The notes under the pieces were generated by a model. It ran no database searches. It saw only the letters and a program-made list of their open reading frames with translations, and was not told the DNA's origin. From the NCBI GenBank assembly GCA_035444285.1, contig DAOMOK010000009.1, positions 186,001 through 250,000 of the forward strand: a stretch of DNA of 64,000 nt, written 5' to 3'. This DNA is from CAADGU01 sp035444285. Its GTDB lineage: Bacteria > Chloroflexota > Anaerolineae > Promineifilales > Promineifilaceae. Below are positions 49,901-57,207 of the stretch, in pieces. How positions within the stretch are numbered: position 1 is the stretch's first letter; the number at the start of each line of letters is the position of its first letter. The translations under genes were made by a program, and so were the position numbers.

Positions 49901-50658
49901 CCGGTGATAACCTGCCTGCACCAGCCCCTGCCACGTCTGGGGCAACGACATTGTCTACCTTCAACGGTACTGATCCCAATGGCACGTGGAGTCTGTATGT
50001 GGCAGATGATACCGGCGGCGACCTCGGTAGTATAGGCGGCGGCTGGTGTTTGCAGATAGGCACACCCGTTCTCAATGGCCCGCCAGTCATTGACGACGCC
50101 AACATCACCACACCCATTGACGAAAACGATATGGCGACGGTGAGTGGAACCCTTGCAGACATAGATGCCGGAGATACGTTTACCCTGACTATCGTCTGGG
50201 GCGATGGCTCGGCGGCAGAGGTCTTTAATTACCCATCCACACCGGCAGCCTTTAGCCATTCGCACCAATACCTGGATAACGGTAAGTACATGGTTGGCCT
50301 CTTCCTGACAGACAGCGCCGGTGGCCTTGATGCTGAGTCGTTGAGCTTGACCGTAGAGAATGTCGCCCCGTCGGTGAATGCGGGGCCTGACATCACAGCA
50401 AACATGGATGAGACTGTCAACTTTAGCGGCTCATTCACCGACCCTGGCTCACTGGATACACACACCATTGAGTGGGATTTTGGCGATGGCAGCACCGCCA
50501 GTGGTACGCTGACGCCCTCTCACGTCTATACCGCGACCGGCGTCTATACAGTGATACTCACCGTAACCGACAATGATGGCGGCATTGACAGAGATGAACT
50601 GGTGGTCGAGGTAGTAGATGGTTATCTGATCTACTTGCCTGTTATCTTAAAACCGTAA
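46957..50658 (+). CDS. Secreted M36 (fungalysin-type) metallopeptidase with P-domain and PKD repeats
   Basis: A 1233-residue secreted protease. Signal peptide about residues 1-27 (LLGFIVLCLALIVSLTSTAAA). A FTP/propeptide region (about 45-230) is followed by the M36 peptidase: IVHEYGHGISNRLTGG with the HExxH zinc ligands near residue 478 and the downstream GEGWSDWLALALTAK (third ligand Glu near 507). Then come an Ig-like section (about 680-780), a Fn3-like domain (about 785-875), a proprotein-convertase P-like domain (about 878-1032), and two PKD domains with the SHVYTATGVYTV and DGSTASGTLTPS patterns. It ends GYLIYLPVILKP. It is probably displayed or released to digest extracellular protein; AGGAG precedes the ATG. 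It ends at a strong terminator shared with the convergent MFS gene. Confidence 0.93.
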   Translation: MRKKALLGFIVLCLALIVSLTSTAAARSVQMADDNQQDPTSSAQHPGDVSFLTGPNTGSPLEIVQSYIASHRAAMGLNVADLSDVVITDLYTDADTMTTHIYMRQRYDGKEVFNGNLSAHVARDGAIINLYSDFVGNLAQVVNTRSAVLSAEQAAVAAIGAADLSQAQPFTVLKAGDGPDSQVLLSDGGVSAAPIPGRLVYYQTETGLRLAWELQVETLDFQHYWVFLVDAVSGELLDQLDLVIHDHFGERDHFGEADDHAHDETNEVSEAASAMATTPAQSSPSAPPNSYEVFAMPSEYPDDGPRVIISNPAHAVASPFGWHDTNGAAGAEFTITRGNNVSAYQDQDADGTPEAGEQPDGGATLDFTGALVPLDLTQDPLNYVNAAIVNLFYWNNIIHDVFYVHGFTEPAGNFQVNNYGRGGLGNDDVRAEGQDGGGTNNANFLTPADGSRPRMQMYLWTQTAPRRDGDLENSIIVHEYGHGISNRLTGGPANVSCLGNSEQMGEGWSDWLALALTAKSTDTGPTSRGIGTYVLGQPVTGQGIRPAPYSTDFGLNNYTYANLPGMAIPHGVGFVWATMTWDMYWALVDNHGFNPDFYGDWNTGGNNLAIRLIMDGMKLQPCNPGFVDGRNAILQADVNLTGGANQCAIWGAFADRGLGFSASQGSSSSSDDGTPAFDIPPSCNFLSATPTTQSICTGDNAIYDVTIGAAFISGVTMSAAGHPAGTTAVFSPNPVVTVPGNSTLTIGNTASAAPGSYTITINGNDGVTSSDLDVDLNVVNTAPGAPTLVSPPNGANDVSTAVQLNWNAIPAATGYIIEVATDANFTNIIHSNTVAGTNDTVNGLSANTQYFWRVQATNPCGAGSSSAIWAFVTGQQFCNDTAVTIPSSGPGSPYPSTINVSGISGSVTDVDVSLVSLSHTWPDDIDILVVGPQGQNLMILSDAGGSADVNNIDITFDDSAAGPAPDSSQITAGSYQPTNYEAGDNLPAPAPATSGATTLSTFNGTDPNGTWSLYVADDTGGDLGSIGGGWCLQIGTPVLNGPPVIDDANITTPIDENDMATVSGTLADIDAGDTFTLTIVWGDGSAAEVFNYPSTPAAFSHSHQYLDNGKYMVGLFLTDSAGGLDAESLSLTVENVAPSVNAGPDITANMDETVNFSGSFTDPGSLDTHTIEWDFGDGSTASGTLTPSHVYTATGVYTVILTVTDNDGGIDRDELVVEVVDGYLIYLPVILKP

Positions 50659-50671
50659 ACTGTATCGCATG

Positions 50672-50706
50672 AAAAGGGGTGGTTGATGATCAACCACCCC
50701 TTTTTT
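50672..50706. terminator. Bidirectional intrinsic terminator
   Basis: A perfect 15-bp stem (AAAAGGGGTGGTTGA at 50672-50686; TCAACCACCCCTTTT at 50690-50704), loop TGA, plus further T residues. It serves the metallopeptidase and overlaps the stop codon of the MFS gene, whose last codons form part of the hairpin. Confidence 0.9.
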
Positions 50707-51880
50707 CTTCTTTGTGCTCATGCACCCACAGCGCCAGGATCAGTACACCCACCCCCATCATGACCGCTGCTGCTATTCCATTGGCGGCAAAACCCCAGGC
50801 AGCAAAAAGCTGCGGGCCTAACCAGGCGCCGGCTACCCGCCCCAACGCCATCGCCGCAATAACGGCCGACATCACCACCGCCCGCGCCGACGGCACCAGT
50901 TCCGTCATCAGCGGCACACTGCCCACGATTGCCATTTCAAAGAGGAAAAAGACAGCAAAATAAGCTATCTGCGCCAACCCTAACGTGACACTAACAAAGG
51001 GCAGCAGCAGCATGGCCAGCGCGTTCAGCAGGCCGGTGGAAATGACAATGGAGCGCTTGCCAAAGCGGTCTACGGCCCAGCCGGTGCTCAATTCGCCGGT
51101 GGCCTCCGCCAGGCCAATGACGCCGGCCGAAAAACCGAGCGCCACCAGCCCCAGGCCAAAGGTGCTTTCCATCCAGTCGCCAAAGACAATGAGCAGCGTT
51201 TCGCTGGCCGTCATCGTCAGGGTGATATAGGCCATCGCTGCCCAGATAACACGGTGGCGGCGGATGATGCTGGCTGTTTGCCGCAATGTGACCGCGCCAC
51301 CGGCAGCGGGAGCATGGGTGCGTGAAATGCCACGCCAGACAGCCAACGCCGCCAAAATGCCCAATATGCCCAGCCAGAAGAAGGGGGCCAGCCAGCCCTG
51401 GCGGGCAATTGTCAGGCTGAGAACCGGGCCGCCGATCAACAACGCGCCGGCCCAGGATAGCTCGGTGATGGAGATAGCTTTGCCACGTTGGGCATAGGGA
51501 ACTCGTTCGCCGATGTAAGATTGCATGGCCGGGTCATAGATGATTTTTGCTAGGGAAATCAGACAAAGTGTGATCCCCAATGCCGCATACGTAGGCCAGA
51601 CAGCAACGACCAGACAACCAAAACCAAACATGAGCATGGCGCCGGTCATGACGGGTACACGGCCGTACCGCTCCGACAATGGGCTAAACAGCGGACTCAG
51701 AAACCCGGCAAAACTACGAATGACAATGAGCTGGTAAATGGCCTCAATGGGCACGCCCAGGCCGCGAGCAAAAGCAGGCGCAAAGGGGTAGACCATACGC
51801 AACCCGGTATTCAAACAGAGCCGGGCCAGAGACATGAGACCTAATTGTGTCAGGAGTTGGGAGCGAGGTGATTTAGACAT
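50690..51880 (-). CDS. MFS transporter
   Basis: A 396-residue, twelve-span major facilitator protein. The start at 51880 is the first ATG; a TTG at 51916 would add 12 residues encoded partly by repeat DNA, and neither has a clear ribosome site. The conserved loop 2-3 motif is FLSPLFSPLSERYGRVPVM, close to the family's GxxxDRxGRR signature, and GWAVDRFGKRSIVIS is the equivalent loop in the second half. A cationic tail (LWVHEHKEEKRGG) is at the C-terminus. The substrate is not readable; efflux of small molecules is usual for this type. It lies divergent to an alpha/beta hydrolase gene. The stop codon is inside the terminator stem. Confidence 0.9.
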   Translation of the reverse strand: MSKSPRSQLLTQLGLMSLARLCLNTGLRMVYPFAPAFARGLGVPIEAIYQLIVIRSFAGFLSPLFSPLSERYGRVPVMTGAMLMFGFGCLVVAVWPTYAALGITLCLISLAKIIYDPAMQSYIGERVPYAQRGKAISITELSWAGALLIGGPVLSLTIARQGWLAPFFWLGILGILAALAVWRGISRTHAPAAGGAVTLRQTASIIRRHRVIWAAMAYITLTMTASETLLIVFGDWMESTFGLGLVALGFSAGVIGLAEATGELSTGWAVDRFGKRSIVISTGLLNALAMLLLPFVSVTLGLAQIAYFAVFFLFEMAIVGSVPLMTELVPSARAVVMSAVIAAMALGRVAGAWLGPQLFAAWGFAANGIAAAVMMGVGVLILALWVHEHKEEKRGG

Positions 51881-51900
51881 GGGGGGGAAGTGTAGCTGGA

Positions 51901-51939
51901 TGGTGGCAGGTGGCAAGTGGCAGGTGGCAGGTGGCGGGT
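51901..51939. repeat. Short-unit tandem repeat tract (GGTGGCA 7-mers)
   Basis: Five consecutive units GGTGGCA, GGTGGCA, AGTGGCA, GGTGGCA, GGTGGCG, with a clean 7-bp period, fill the leader of the MFS gene. Confidence 0.85.
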
Positions 51940-51946
51940 TGTTAAT

Positions 51947-51974
51947 CAGGCTGCCAACAATTGCTGGCAGCCTG
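51947..51974. other. Perfect 10-bp hairpin
   Basis: CAGGCTGCCA and TGGCAGCCTG pair over an 8-nt loop between two divergent genes; there is no T run on either side. Possibly a leader structure or protein-binding site. Confidence 0.5.
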
Positions 51975-52054
51975 GCACGTGTAACTGATGGCTGTTTGTG
52001 AGCAATGGGTAATAACTTGTTGCCGGGGCACGGCCGTTATCCTACAGTCTCCTC

Positions 52055-52978
52055 ATGCGCCCGGATATTGCTGAATTTGCCGATAAAGTTGCCCTGCACG
52101 CCATGAACCGGCGTATTCCCGCCTCGCTGGAAGGTTCCTACCAGACCTCGCTCTCTTTTGAAGCCGTGCTCGCCGGGACGGAAGTGAATGGGGTGAAAAC
52201 GGCCGTGACCCAACTGGCAGCCCCCGGCGTTCACCCCATCTGGCTGCACACCCCCAGCGGCGAAATCGCCTGTCGCGTCAAAGTGCATCTGGCGGCCGAC
52301 CCGGAAGCGCCACTGCTCATTTACCATCATGGGCTGGGTGAATACCCGTATGATAGTTCGTGGCGGCGCTTGTTTGGCAACGGCCGTGCCACCCCGTTCC
52401 CCATGCACCGCGTCCTCATCCAGGCCCCTTACCACGCCAACTGGCGTGATCCGCTGGATAAAGGGTTTGAATCCCTGCAAAGCATCTACCAGATGTTGGC
52501 CGGTTCACTGCGCATCATGGAACTGGTGCAAGATTTTTTTACCGGGCAGGGGACGGCTTATACGGTGGTAACAGGCGTCAGTTGGGGCGGCATTACCAGC
52601 GTTTTATATGAGGGCGTCTTTCAACGCAGCCGGGCCGTCATCCCCATGCTCTCTTCGCCAAACATCGGGCAGGCCATATGGGATATTGCCGAACTGGTGG
52701 CACGGCCGTTGACCATCTCACACAACGAATTGTTAACCCTGTTAGATTTCACACCGTATTACCAGCGCATTAACGGCGCCGATGTTTACCCACTGTTGGG
52801 GGCGCAAGACCTCTTTTTTCGCCAGGAACACCACGCGCCATTGTTTGGGACACGGCCGTTGCGCCTCATCCCCGGCAGCCACATCTCTAACCTGTGGCAG
52901 ATTAAACCGCTGCGGGAACACTTGTATCATGTGCTGTCAGCGATAGAAAATCGCAGCCCACACCCCACACACTCCTAA
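52055..52978 (+). CDS. Alpha/beta-hydrolase-fold protein
   Basis: A 307-residue soluble protein. The oxyanion-hole region is LLIYHHGLGEYPYDSS (near residue 90), and the nucleophile elbow VVTGVSWGGITS (GxSxG, Ser near 173) fits an alpha/beta hydrolase; the catalytic acid is probably in DVYPLLGAQDLFF and the His in IPGSHISNL (near 277). The start at 52055 is an ATG with a TCTCCTC-type upstream region and no strong ribosome site. The substrate is unknown; esterase-like. It is transcribed divergently from the MFS gene, and the pair could share regulation. A terminator-like hairpin lies about 76 nt downstream. Confidence 0.85.
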   Translation: MRPDIAEFADKVALHAMNRRIPASLEGSYQTSLSFEAVLAGTEVNGVKTAVTQLAAPGVHPIWLHTPSGEIACRVKVHLAADPEAPLLIYHHGLGEYPYDSSWRRLFGNGRATPFPMHRVLIQAPYHANWRDPLDKGFESLQSIYQMLAGSLRIMELVQDFFTGQGTAYTVVTGVSWGGITSVLYEGVFQRSRAVIPMLSSPNIGQAIWDIAELVARPLTISHNELLTLLDFTPYYQRINGADVYPLLGAQDLFFRQEHHAPLFGTRPLRLIPGSHISNLWQIKPLREHLYHVLSAIENRSPHPTHS

Positions 52979-53053
52979 TAGTTTGCTTATGTGCAATTTA
53001 GCTTGAGCTTAGAATAATGGGCTATCCTCTTACATGAAGTCGCCAAAAGAAGT

Positions 53054-53095
53054 GTTCACCCCCGGTTCTCCCTCCTGGCCGGGGGTGAACGCTTT
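53054..53095 (+). terminator. Intrinsic terminator downstream of the hydrolase gene
   Basis: GTTCACCCCCGG (53054-53065) and CCGGGGGTGAAC (53079-53090) form a perfect 12-bp stem over a 13-nt loop, followed by GCTTTT. Confidence 0.8.
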
Positions 53096-53110
53096 TATGG
53101 AGCAATTCGT

Positions 53111-53145
53111 AGACCCTAAGGGTTTTTGAAACCCTTAGGGTCTTT
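53111..53145. terminator. Intrinsic terminator for the alr gene
   Basis: AGACCCTAAGGGTTT (53111-53125) and AAACCCTTAGGGTCT (53129-53143) form a perfect 15-bp stem with loop TTG; A/T flanks are present on both sides. It lies just past the alr stop codon on the minus strand. Confidence 0.85.
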
Positions 53146-53146
53146 C

Positions 53147-54295
53147 TTATTCCAAATAAACTCTCGGCACACGGGTATTGATGTTGGTCAAAATTTCGTA
53201 GGGAATGGTGTCCGCCCATTCAGCCAATTCCTCACAGGTGATAACCACCCCCGCTGATTCGCCCAATAAAATCACTTCGTCATTGTTATACGCCGAATCC
53301 CACTCAATGTTGACCATCAGTTGATCCATACAAATGCGGCCCACCACCGGGTAGCGACGGCCGTGAATCATCACCTCCGCCTGCCCAGACATCCGCCGGA
53401 AGTAGCCATCGCCATAACCCACCGGCACCGTCACCACCCGCACCATGTGGTCGCTCTGCCAGGTAGAGCCATAACTGACCGGGTGCTGCGGCGGCACCAC
53501 CTTGAAATACACCACCCGCGATTTCCAACTGAGGCACGGCCGTACCGCCACCGTCCGCGCCACCTCCGCCGAAGGATAGACGCCATACAGCAAAATACCC
53601 GCCCGCACCATGTCCAAATGGCTGCCTGGTAATTGCAAAATACCGCCCGAATTAGCCATGTGGCGCAGTCGGGGCGGCGGCAGACCCCGTTCCCCATAAA
53701 ACGCCAATACCTGCTCAAACCGCGCCAACTGCACTGCCGCCGAACTTAAATCGGCGGCGTCGGCATTGGCAAAATGGGAGTAAATGCCCTCCACATCACA
53801 ATGCTGGCATTGTAACGCCGCTTCCAGCAACGTGGCGGCGCTGTAATAATGCACGCCAATGCGCTCCATGCCGGTGTCAATCTTCAGGTGTACTTTAGCG
53901 CGCACCCTCATTTGCCGGGCAGCCATGTCAATTTGCTGTAACTTCTCCACCGAAGAGGCAGTGATCGTCAGGTTGTATTGCAAGAAGATGGGAATCTGGT
54001 TGCCAATAATGCCGCCCATCACCAGGATGGGCGTCTGGATACCCGCCTGACGCAGCAAAATCCCTTCCTCCAAAAAAGCAACGCCTACATATGGCACATC
54101 CAGCGAACTCAGATGGCGGGCTATTTCCACCATTCCATGCCCGTAGGCGTTCGCTTTGAGGATGGGCATGACGGCGGCAGGGGCTACGGCCTGCTGGATG
54201 GCCCGGTAATTGTACGTCAACTGCGTCAGGTTGATTTCCAGATAGGTAGGGCGGGCAATGTCGCCATTACTGATGGTGGGTTGGTTAATCGTCAT
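53147..54295 (-). CDS. alr: Alanine racemase
   Basis: A 382-residue PLP enzyme that interconverts L- and D-alanine for peptidoglycan. The PLP-lysine motif is MPILKANAYGHGMVEIARHL (Lys near 44); HLKIDTGMERIGVHY and GIYSHFANADA are typical barrel strands, LDMVRAGILLYGVYPS is conserved, and the second-domain catalytic Tyr lies in HPVSYGSTWQSDHMVR with GRICMDQLMVNIE near the C-terminus. Length is normal. The start at 54295 gives a 19-residue N-terminal tail before the YLEINLTQLTYNYR strand, acceptable for the family. It is convergent to the hydrolase gene, with a terminator between. Confidence 0.97.
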   Translation of the reverse strand: MTINQPTISNGDIARPTYLEINLTQLTYNYRAIQQAVAPAAVMPILKANAYGHGMVEIARHLSSLDVPYVGVAFLEEGILLRQAGIQTPILVMGGIIGNQIPIFLQYNLTITASSVEKLQQIDMAARQMRVRAKVHLKIDTGMERIGVHYYSAATLLEAALQCQHCDVEGIYSHFANADAADLSSAAVQLARFEQVLAFYGERGLPPPRLRHMANSGGILQLPGSHLDMVRAGILLYGVYPSAEVARTVAVRPCLSWKSRVVYFKVVPPQHPVSYGSTWQSDHMVRVVTVPVGYGDGYFRRMSGQAEVMIHGRRYPVVGRICMDQLMVNIEWDSAYNNDEVILLGESAGVVITCEELAEWADTIPYEILTNINTRVPRVYLE

Positions 54296-54300
54296 AGGCC

Positions 54301-54407
54301 GAATTATGAATTAGGAATTAGGAATTATGAAGGGGCTTTTGCTGCACTTTCACCCCTTCACCCCTTCACCCCCTCACCTGCTCACTTGTTCACCTGCTCA
54401 CCCCATC
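54301..54407. repeat. Tandem repeat tract (GAATTAG 7-mers and CTTCACCC/GCTCACCT 8-mers)
   Basis: GAATTATGAATTAGGAATTA is followed by repeated CCCTTCACC, CCTGCTCACC, CTTGTTCACC units. It separates alr from the HAD gene and encodes the HAD gene's final codons and TGA. The same two unit types recur in the same order at 4031 and 55074. Confidence 0.85.
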
Positions 54408-55054
54408 CACTCGTCTAGCAACGCCGCCACCTCGTACAGCGAGGTGTACACGAAGTGGACATAGCTAAAATCCGCATCGGCCGTGTGGCCGTTGGGAATG
54501 GCAATCACCGTCATGCCGGCGGCGATGGCGGCCTGGCTGCCAGGGGCGGAATCTTCCAACGCCAGGCAATCGGCCGGGTCAATGCCTAAGCGCGCCGCCG
54601 CCAGCAAATAAAGGTCGGGGGCCGGTTTGCCGTGCGCCACCTCGTCGCCGCAGGCAGTGGCATAGACCGTGTCGGTCAGCTTCAACTGCGCCAGAATTTC
54701 CTGCACATGGCGGCAGCCGCTGGAGGAGGCCACTGCCCAGGGTATGTTCCGGGCGGCAATGGCTGCTTGTAGTTCCACCAGCCCAGGCATGACCGGCACA
54801 CCCTGCGCCCGGATACGGCTATAAATGGCCGCCCGCTGGGCGATGATCTCCGGCACGCTCAGGGGAATGTTGAATGCTTCACGGATAAGTGGGGCGCTCA
54901 CGTCGGCGCGCAGGCCGATGATCTGGCTTTGCATGGCGTCGCTGATCTGGCCGCCATACGGCCGTAAAAATTCATCCCACGCCTGCCGGGACAGCGGTTC
55001 ACTGTCCACCATCAGACCATCCATATCAAATACAATCGCGCGTAATGGTTTCAA
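54398..55054 (-). CDS. HAD-superfamily hydrolase, beta-phosphoglucomutase-like
   Basis: A 218-residue HAD subfamily IA protein. Motif I is IVFDMDGLMVDSEPL, motif II is WAVASSSGCRHVQEIL, motif III K is in VAHGKPAPDLYLLAA, and motif IV is CLALEDSAPGSQAAIAAG, the classic layout of beta-phosphoglucomutase and phosphatase relatives. The four-helix cap spans about residues 15-85. The ATG is preceded by AAGGAG. The C-terminal LLDEWMG ends with a TGA that belongs to repeat DNA. Sugar-phosphate substrates are likely from the motif set, but the exact one is unknown. Confidence 0.92.
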   Translation of the reverse strand: MKPLRAIVFDMDGLMVDSEPLSRQAWDEFLRPYGGQISDAMQSQIIGLRADVSAPLIREAFNIPLSVPEIIAQRAAIYSRIRAQGVPVMPGLVELQAAIAARNIPWAVASSSGCRHVQEILAQLKLTDTVYATACGDEVAHGKPAPDLYLLAAARLGIDPADCLALEDSAPGSQAAIAAGMTVIAIPNGHTADADFSYVHFVYTSLYEVAALLDEWMG

Positions 55055-55073
55055 TGTGTCTCCTTGTGGGGAA

Positions 55074-55195
55074 ATTATGAATTAGGAATTATGAATTAGG
55101 AAGGGGGGGACTTGACCGTTTGTCGGCCCTTTAGCCCTTCACCCCTTCACCTGCTCACCTGCTCACCCCTTCACCTGCTCACCCTCTTCCTGCTC
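55074..55195. repeat. Tandem repeat tract (GAATTAG 7-mers and CTTCACC/GCTCACC 8-mers)
   Basis: ATTATGAATTAGGAATTATG units lead to CCCTTCACCTGCTCACCTGC and further CTTCACC units. It supplies the last ~8 residues (GEQVKG) and the TGA of the neighbouring VWA-FHA gene. Confidence 0.85.
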
Positions 55196-57031
55196 GCCAA
55201 TCCGGGCGCGCAGGGAGATGCGGCCTAGCTGGATCAGGTCGCCATCAGCCAGGGGGCGGGGGCTGAGGCCCAGCCGTTCATGGTTCAAAAAGACGCCGTT
55301 TTCGCTGCCTTCGTCATACAGCCAGTAACGGCCGTTGCGCCAGCGCACTCGTGCATGAAGCAGCGAAACGGAACGGTCGGCCAATGTAATTTGCCCCGCC
55401 ATTTCCGCCCGGCCCAACGTTACTGTGTCTGGCTCAATGGCAAATTCTTGTTTCACGGCGGCTGCTTCATCTAACCACAACAGCGTCAATGGTAGGGGTT
55501 CTTCATCGGCAGCGTCAGCCTCTTTATCCGCCTGCGCCTGCTGCCAGGCTGCCCGGCGACCAGCGCGTGCCGTGTCGAGCAGTACCCGTTCCCGATACCG
55601 CCGATACACGCGCAGCATCACCAGCAGTAATCCTATCAGCCCCAACCCCGCCAGGATGAGGAGCAGGGTGCTTTGCGGCAAGGCCGTCAGTTCGTCGGCC
55701 ATTTGCGCTACCGGCGGCGGCGTGGGCGTCGGCGCGGGAACGGGGGTGGGCGGCAACGGCCGTTCCACCACCACCGTCACAATCACCGGGTCAGACACGG
55801 CCGTGTACCCCAGTTCATCCGTCACCGTCACCGCCAGTTCATAGACGCCCACATCGGCGTTTTGCACCGGCCAATCCAGCCGCAGTAAACCCGTTTCATC
55901 CGGCTGCGGCGTGGTCAATTGCGGCTGCAACACACCGTTCACGCGGAAGGCCACTTCTGCCAGGCGACGGGCACGGCCGTCCGGCCATTCAATCTGCACC
56001 GGCACCGGCTGGCTGGTGGGCTGAAGCTCCGTCAGCGGCGTATCTTCAGCCGTACCCACCCGGCGAATGATCGTCCGCCCCAGCGCAATAGCCGCCGTGG
56101 GCGGTTCAATGGTCAGGTTCATATCGGTCACGGCCGTGACCGTGCCCAGGTTCACCGTCAATGGATAGACGCCGCTGCTGCGCAACAGCGAGCGATAGCT
56201 AATTTGTGGCCGGTTGCCTTCCTGCTGCCAGCGCAAAAAAATGGCGTCGGCCCGTTCTGGGCGAGGCACATGCACATGCAAACCACCCGTCGGCCCGGCC
56301 AACGCCGAGGCGTTGCCAATATCTTCCAGGCTGGCTTCTGGCCCCAAAATGCCCACAAAAACGGGCACATTGGCCGCCTGCGCTGCCGCCGTCAGCGCCG
56401 GATAATCCAGAAACTCATTCAGGCGGCGCGCTTCGCTGAGCAGGAAGATGGATTGGTAACGGCCGTTGTCGTTTAACTCGGTGATGTGATCAACAGCATC
56501 CAGTATCTGCTGGTTCACCGGCCCATTCTCAGCCAAAGTTTGGGGCTCATATGCGGCTAAAGCGTTAATGACTTCTTCTGGCGTTGTGGCATCACGCACC
56601 AGGAATTCGCTGCGTGTATTGGTGCGATTGGGCACAATCACCGAAACCCGATCCAGCCCGGAAGGACTCATAAAACGGGTGGCATAACGGCCGATGATCT
56701 CTTTCACTTCATCCAGTCGGCTCACCTCATCCCCATCGGTTAGCAGCAGGGTCTCGTCGGCGTCAATGACAAAAACAATGTCGCTGCCCACCGGCACGTA
56801 GCGCACGTCAAAGTCGCTGATGGGCACGCCGTTTTCACGTAGGCGCAGGTTGCTCAGTTCGGCAGTGGTCAGCGGCGTACCGGCGGCATTCACGGCGCGC
56901 ATGTTGACACGCACCGTCGGAAAGGCAGACGTATCCGGTTCACCCAACGTCAGGTCAACACCCTGCGCCAGGAGAGGCACGGCCGTGAACAACAACCAAC
57001 ACAATAAAGCAACAACCACTCGTCTTCTCAT
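55163..57031 (-). CDS. Membrane VWA-like and FHA domain protein
   Basis: A 622-residue protein. The start at 57031 (ATG) is chosen; a TTG at 57040 also exists. Signal peptide about residues 1-25 (VVVALLCWLLFTAVPLLAQG). A VWA-like region lies at about 80-290; DIVFVIDADETLLLTDGDEVS takes the place of the metal-site DxSxS, so the MIDAS motif is degraded. Two Ig-like segments follow, then a Pro/Thr-rich linker (PTPVPAPTPTPPPVAQ), one membrane span near 450-468 and a C-terminal FHA domain (about 535-600; VTLGRAEMAGQITLADRSVS, LLHARVRWRNGRYWLYD, SENGVF). FHA binds phosphothreonine, so the protein could link outer-surface adhesion to a cytoplasmic Ser/Thr kinase signal. It is divergent to a paralogue. 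Confidence 0.85.
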   Translation of the reverse strand: MRRRVVVALLCWLLFTAVPLLAQGVDLTLGEPDTSAFPTVRVNMRAVNAAGTPLTTAELSNLRLRENGVPISDFDVRYVPVGSDIVFVIDADETLLLTDGDEVSRLDEVKEIIGRYATRFMSPSGLDRVSVIVPNRTNTRSEFLVRDATTPEEVINALAAYEPQTLAENGPVNQQILDAVDHITELNDNGRYQSIFLLSEARRLNEFLDYPALTAAAQAANVPVFVGILGPEASLEDIGNASALAGPTGGLHVHVPRPERADAIFLRWQQEGNRPQISYRSLLRSSGVYPLTVNLGTVTAVTDMNLTIEPPTAAIALGRTIIRRVGTAEDTPLTELQPTSQPVPVQIEWPDGRARRLAEVAFRVNGVLQPQLTTPQPDETGLLRLDWPVQNADVGVYELAVTVTDELGYTAVSDPVIVTVVVERPLPPTPVPAPTPTPPPVAQMADELTALPQSTLLLILAGLGLIGLLLVMLRVYRRYRERVLLDTARAGRRAAWQQAQADKEADAADEEPLPLTLLWLDEAAAVKQEFAIEPDTVTLGRAEMAGQITLADRSVSLLHARVRWRNGRYWLYDEGSENGVFLNHERLGLSPRPLADGDLIQLGRISLRARIGEQEEGEQVKG

Positions 57032-57035
57032 CTTA

Positions 57036-57096
57036 CCCAATTTACATTACCCATCACCGATTACCGATTACGGATCACCGATTACGGATCACCGTT
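57036..57096. repeat. Tandem repeat tract (CGATTAC / GGATCAC 7-mers)
   Basis: CCGATTA, CCGATTA, CGGATCA, CCGATTA, CGGATCA units with a 7-bp period lie between the two divergent VWA-FHA genes, in their shared promoter region. Confidence 0.82.
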
Positions 57097-57207
57097 CCCC
57101 CTCCGCCCATTATGCTTTATGTTTACTTTATGGGCACGGTTTGTTATTATAACATGGACGTACCAGGGGGGAATTACTCACCGGGATAATGAGAAAAAGG
57201 CGTGAAC

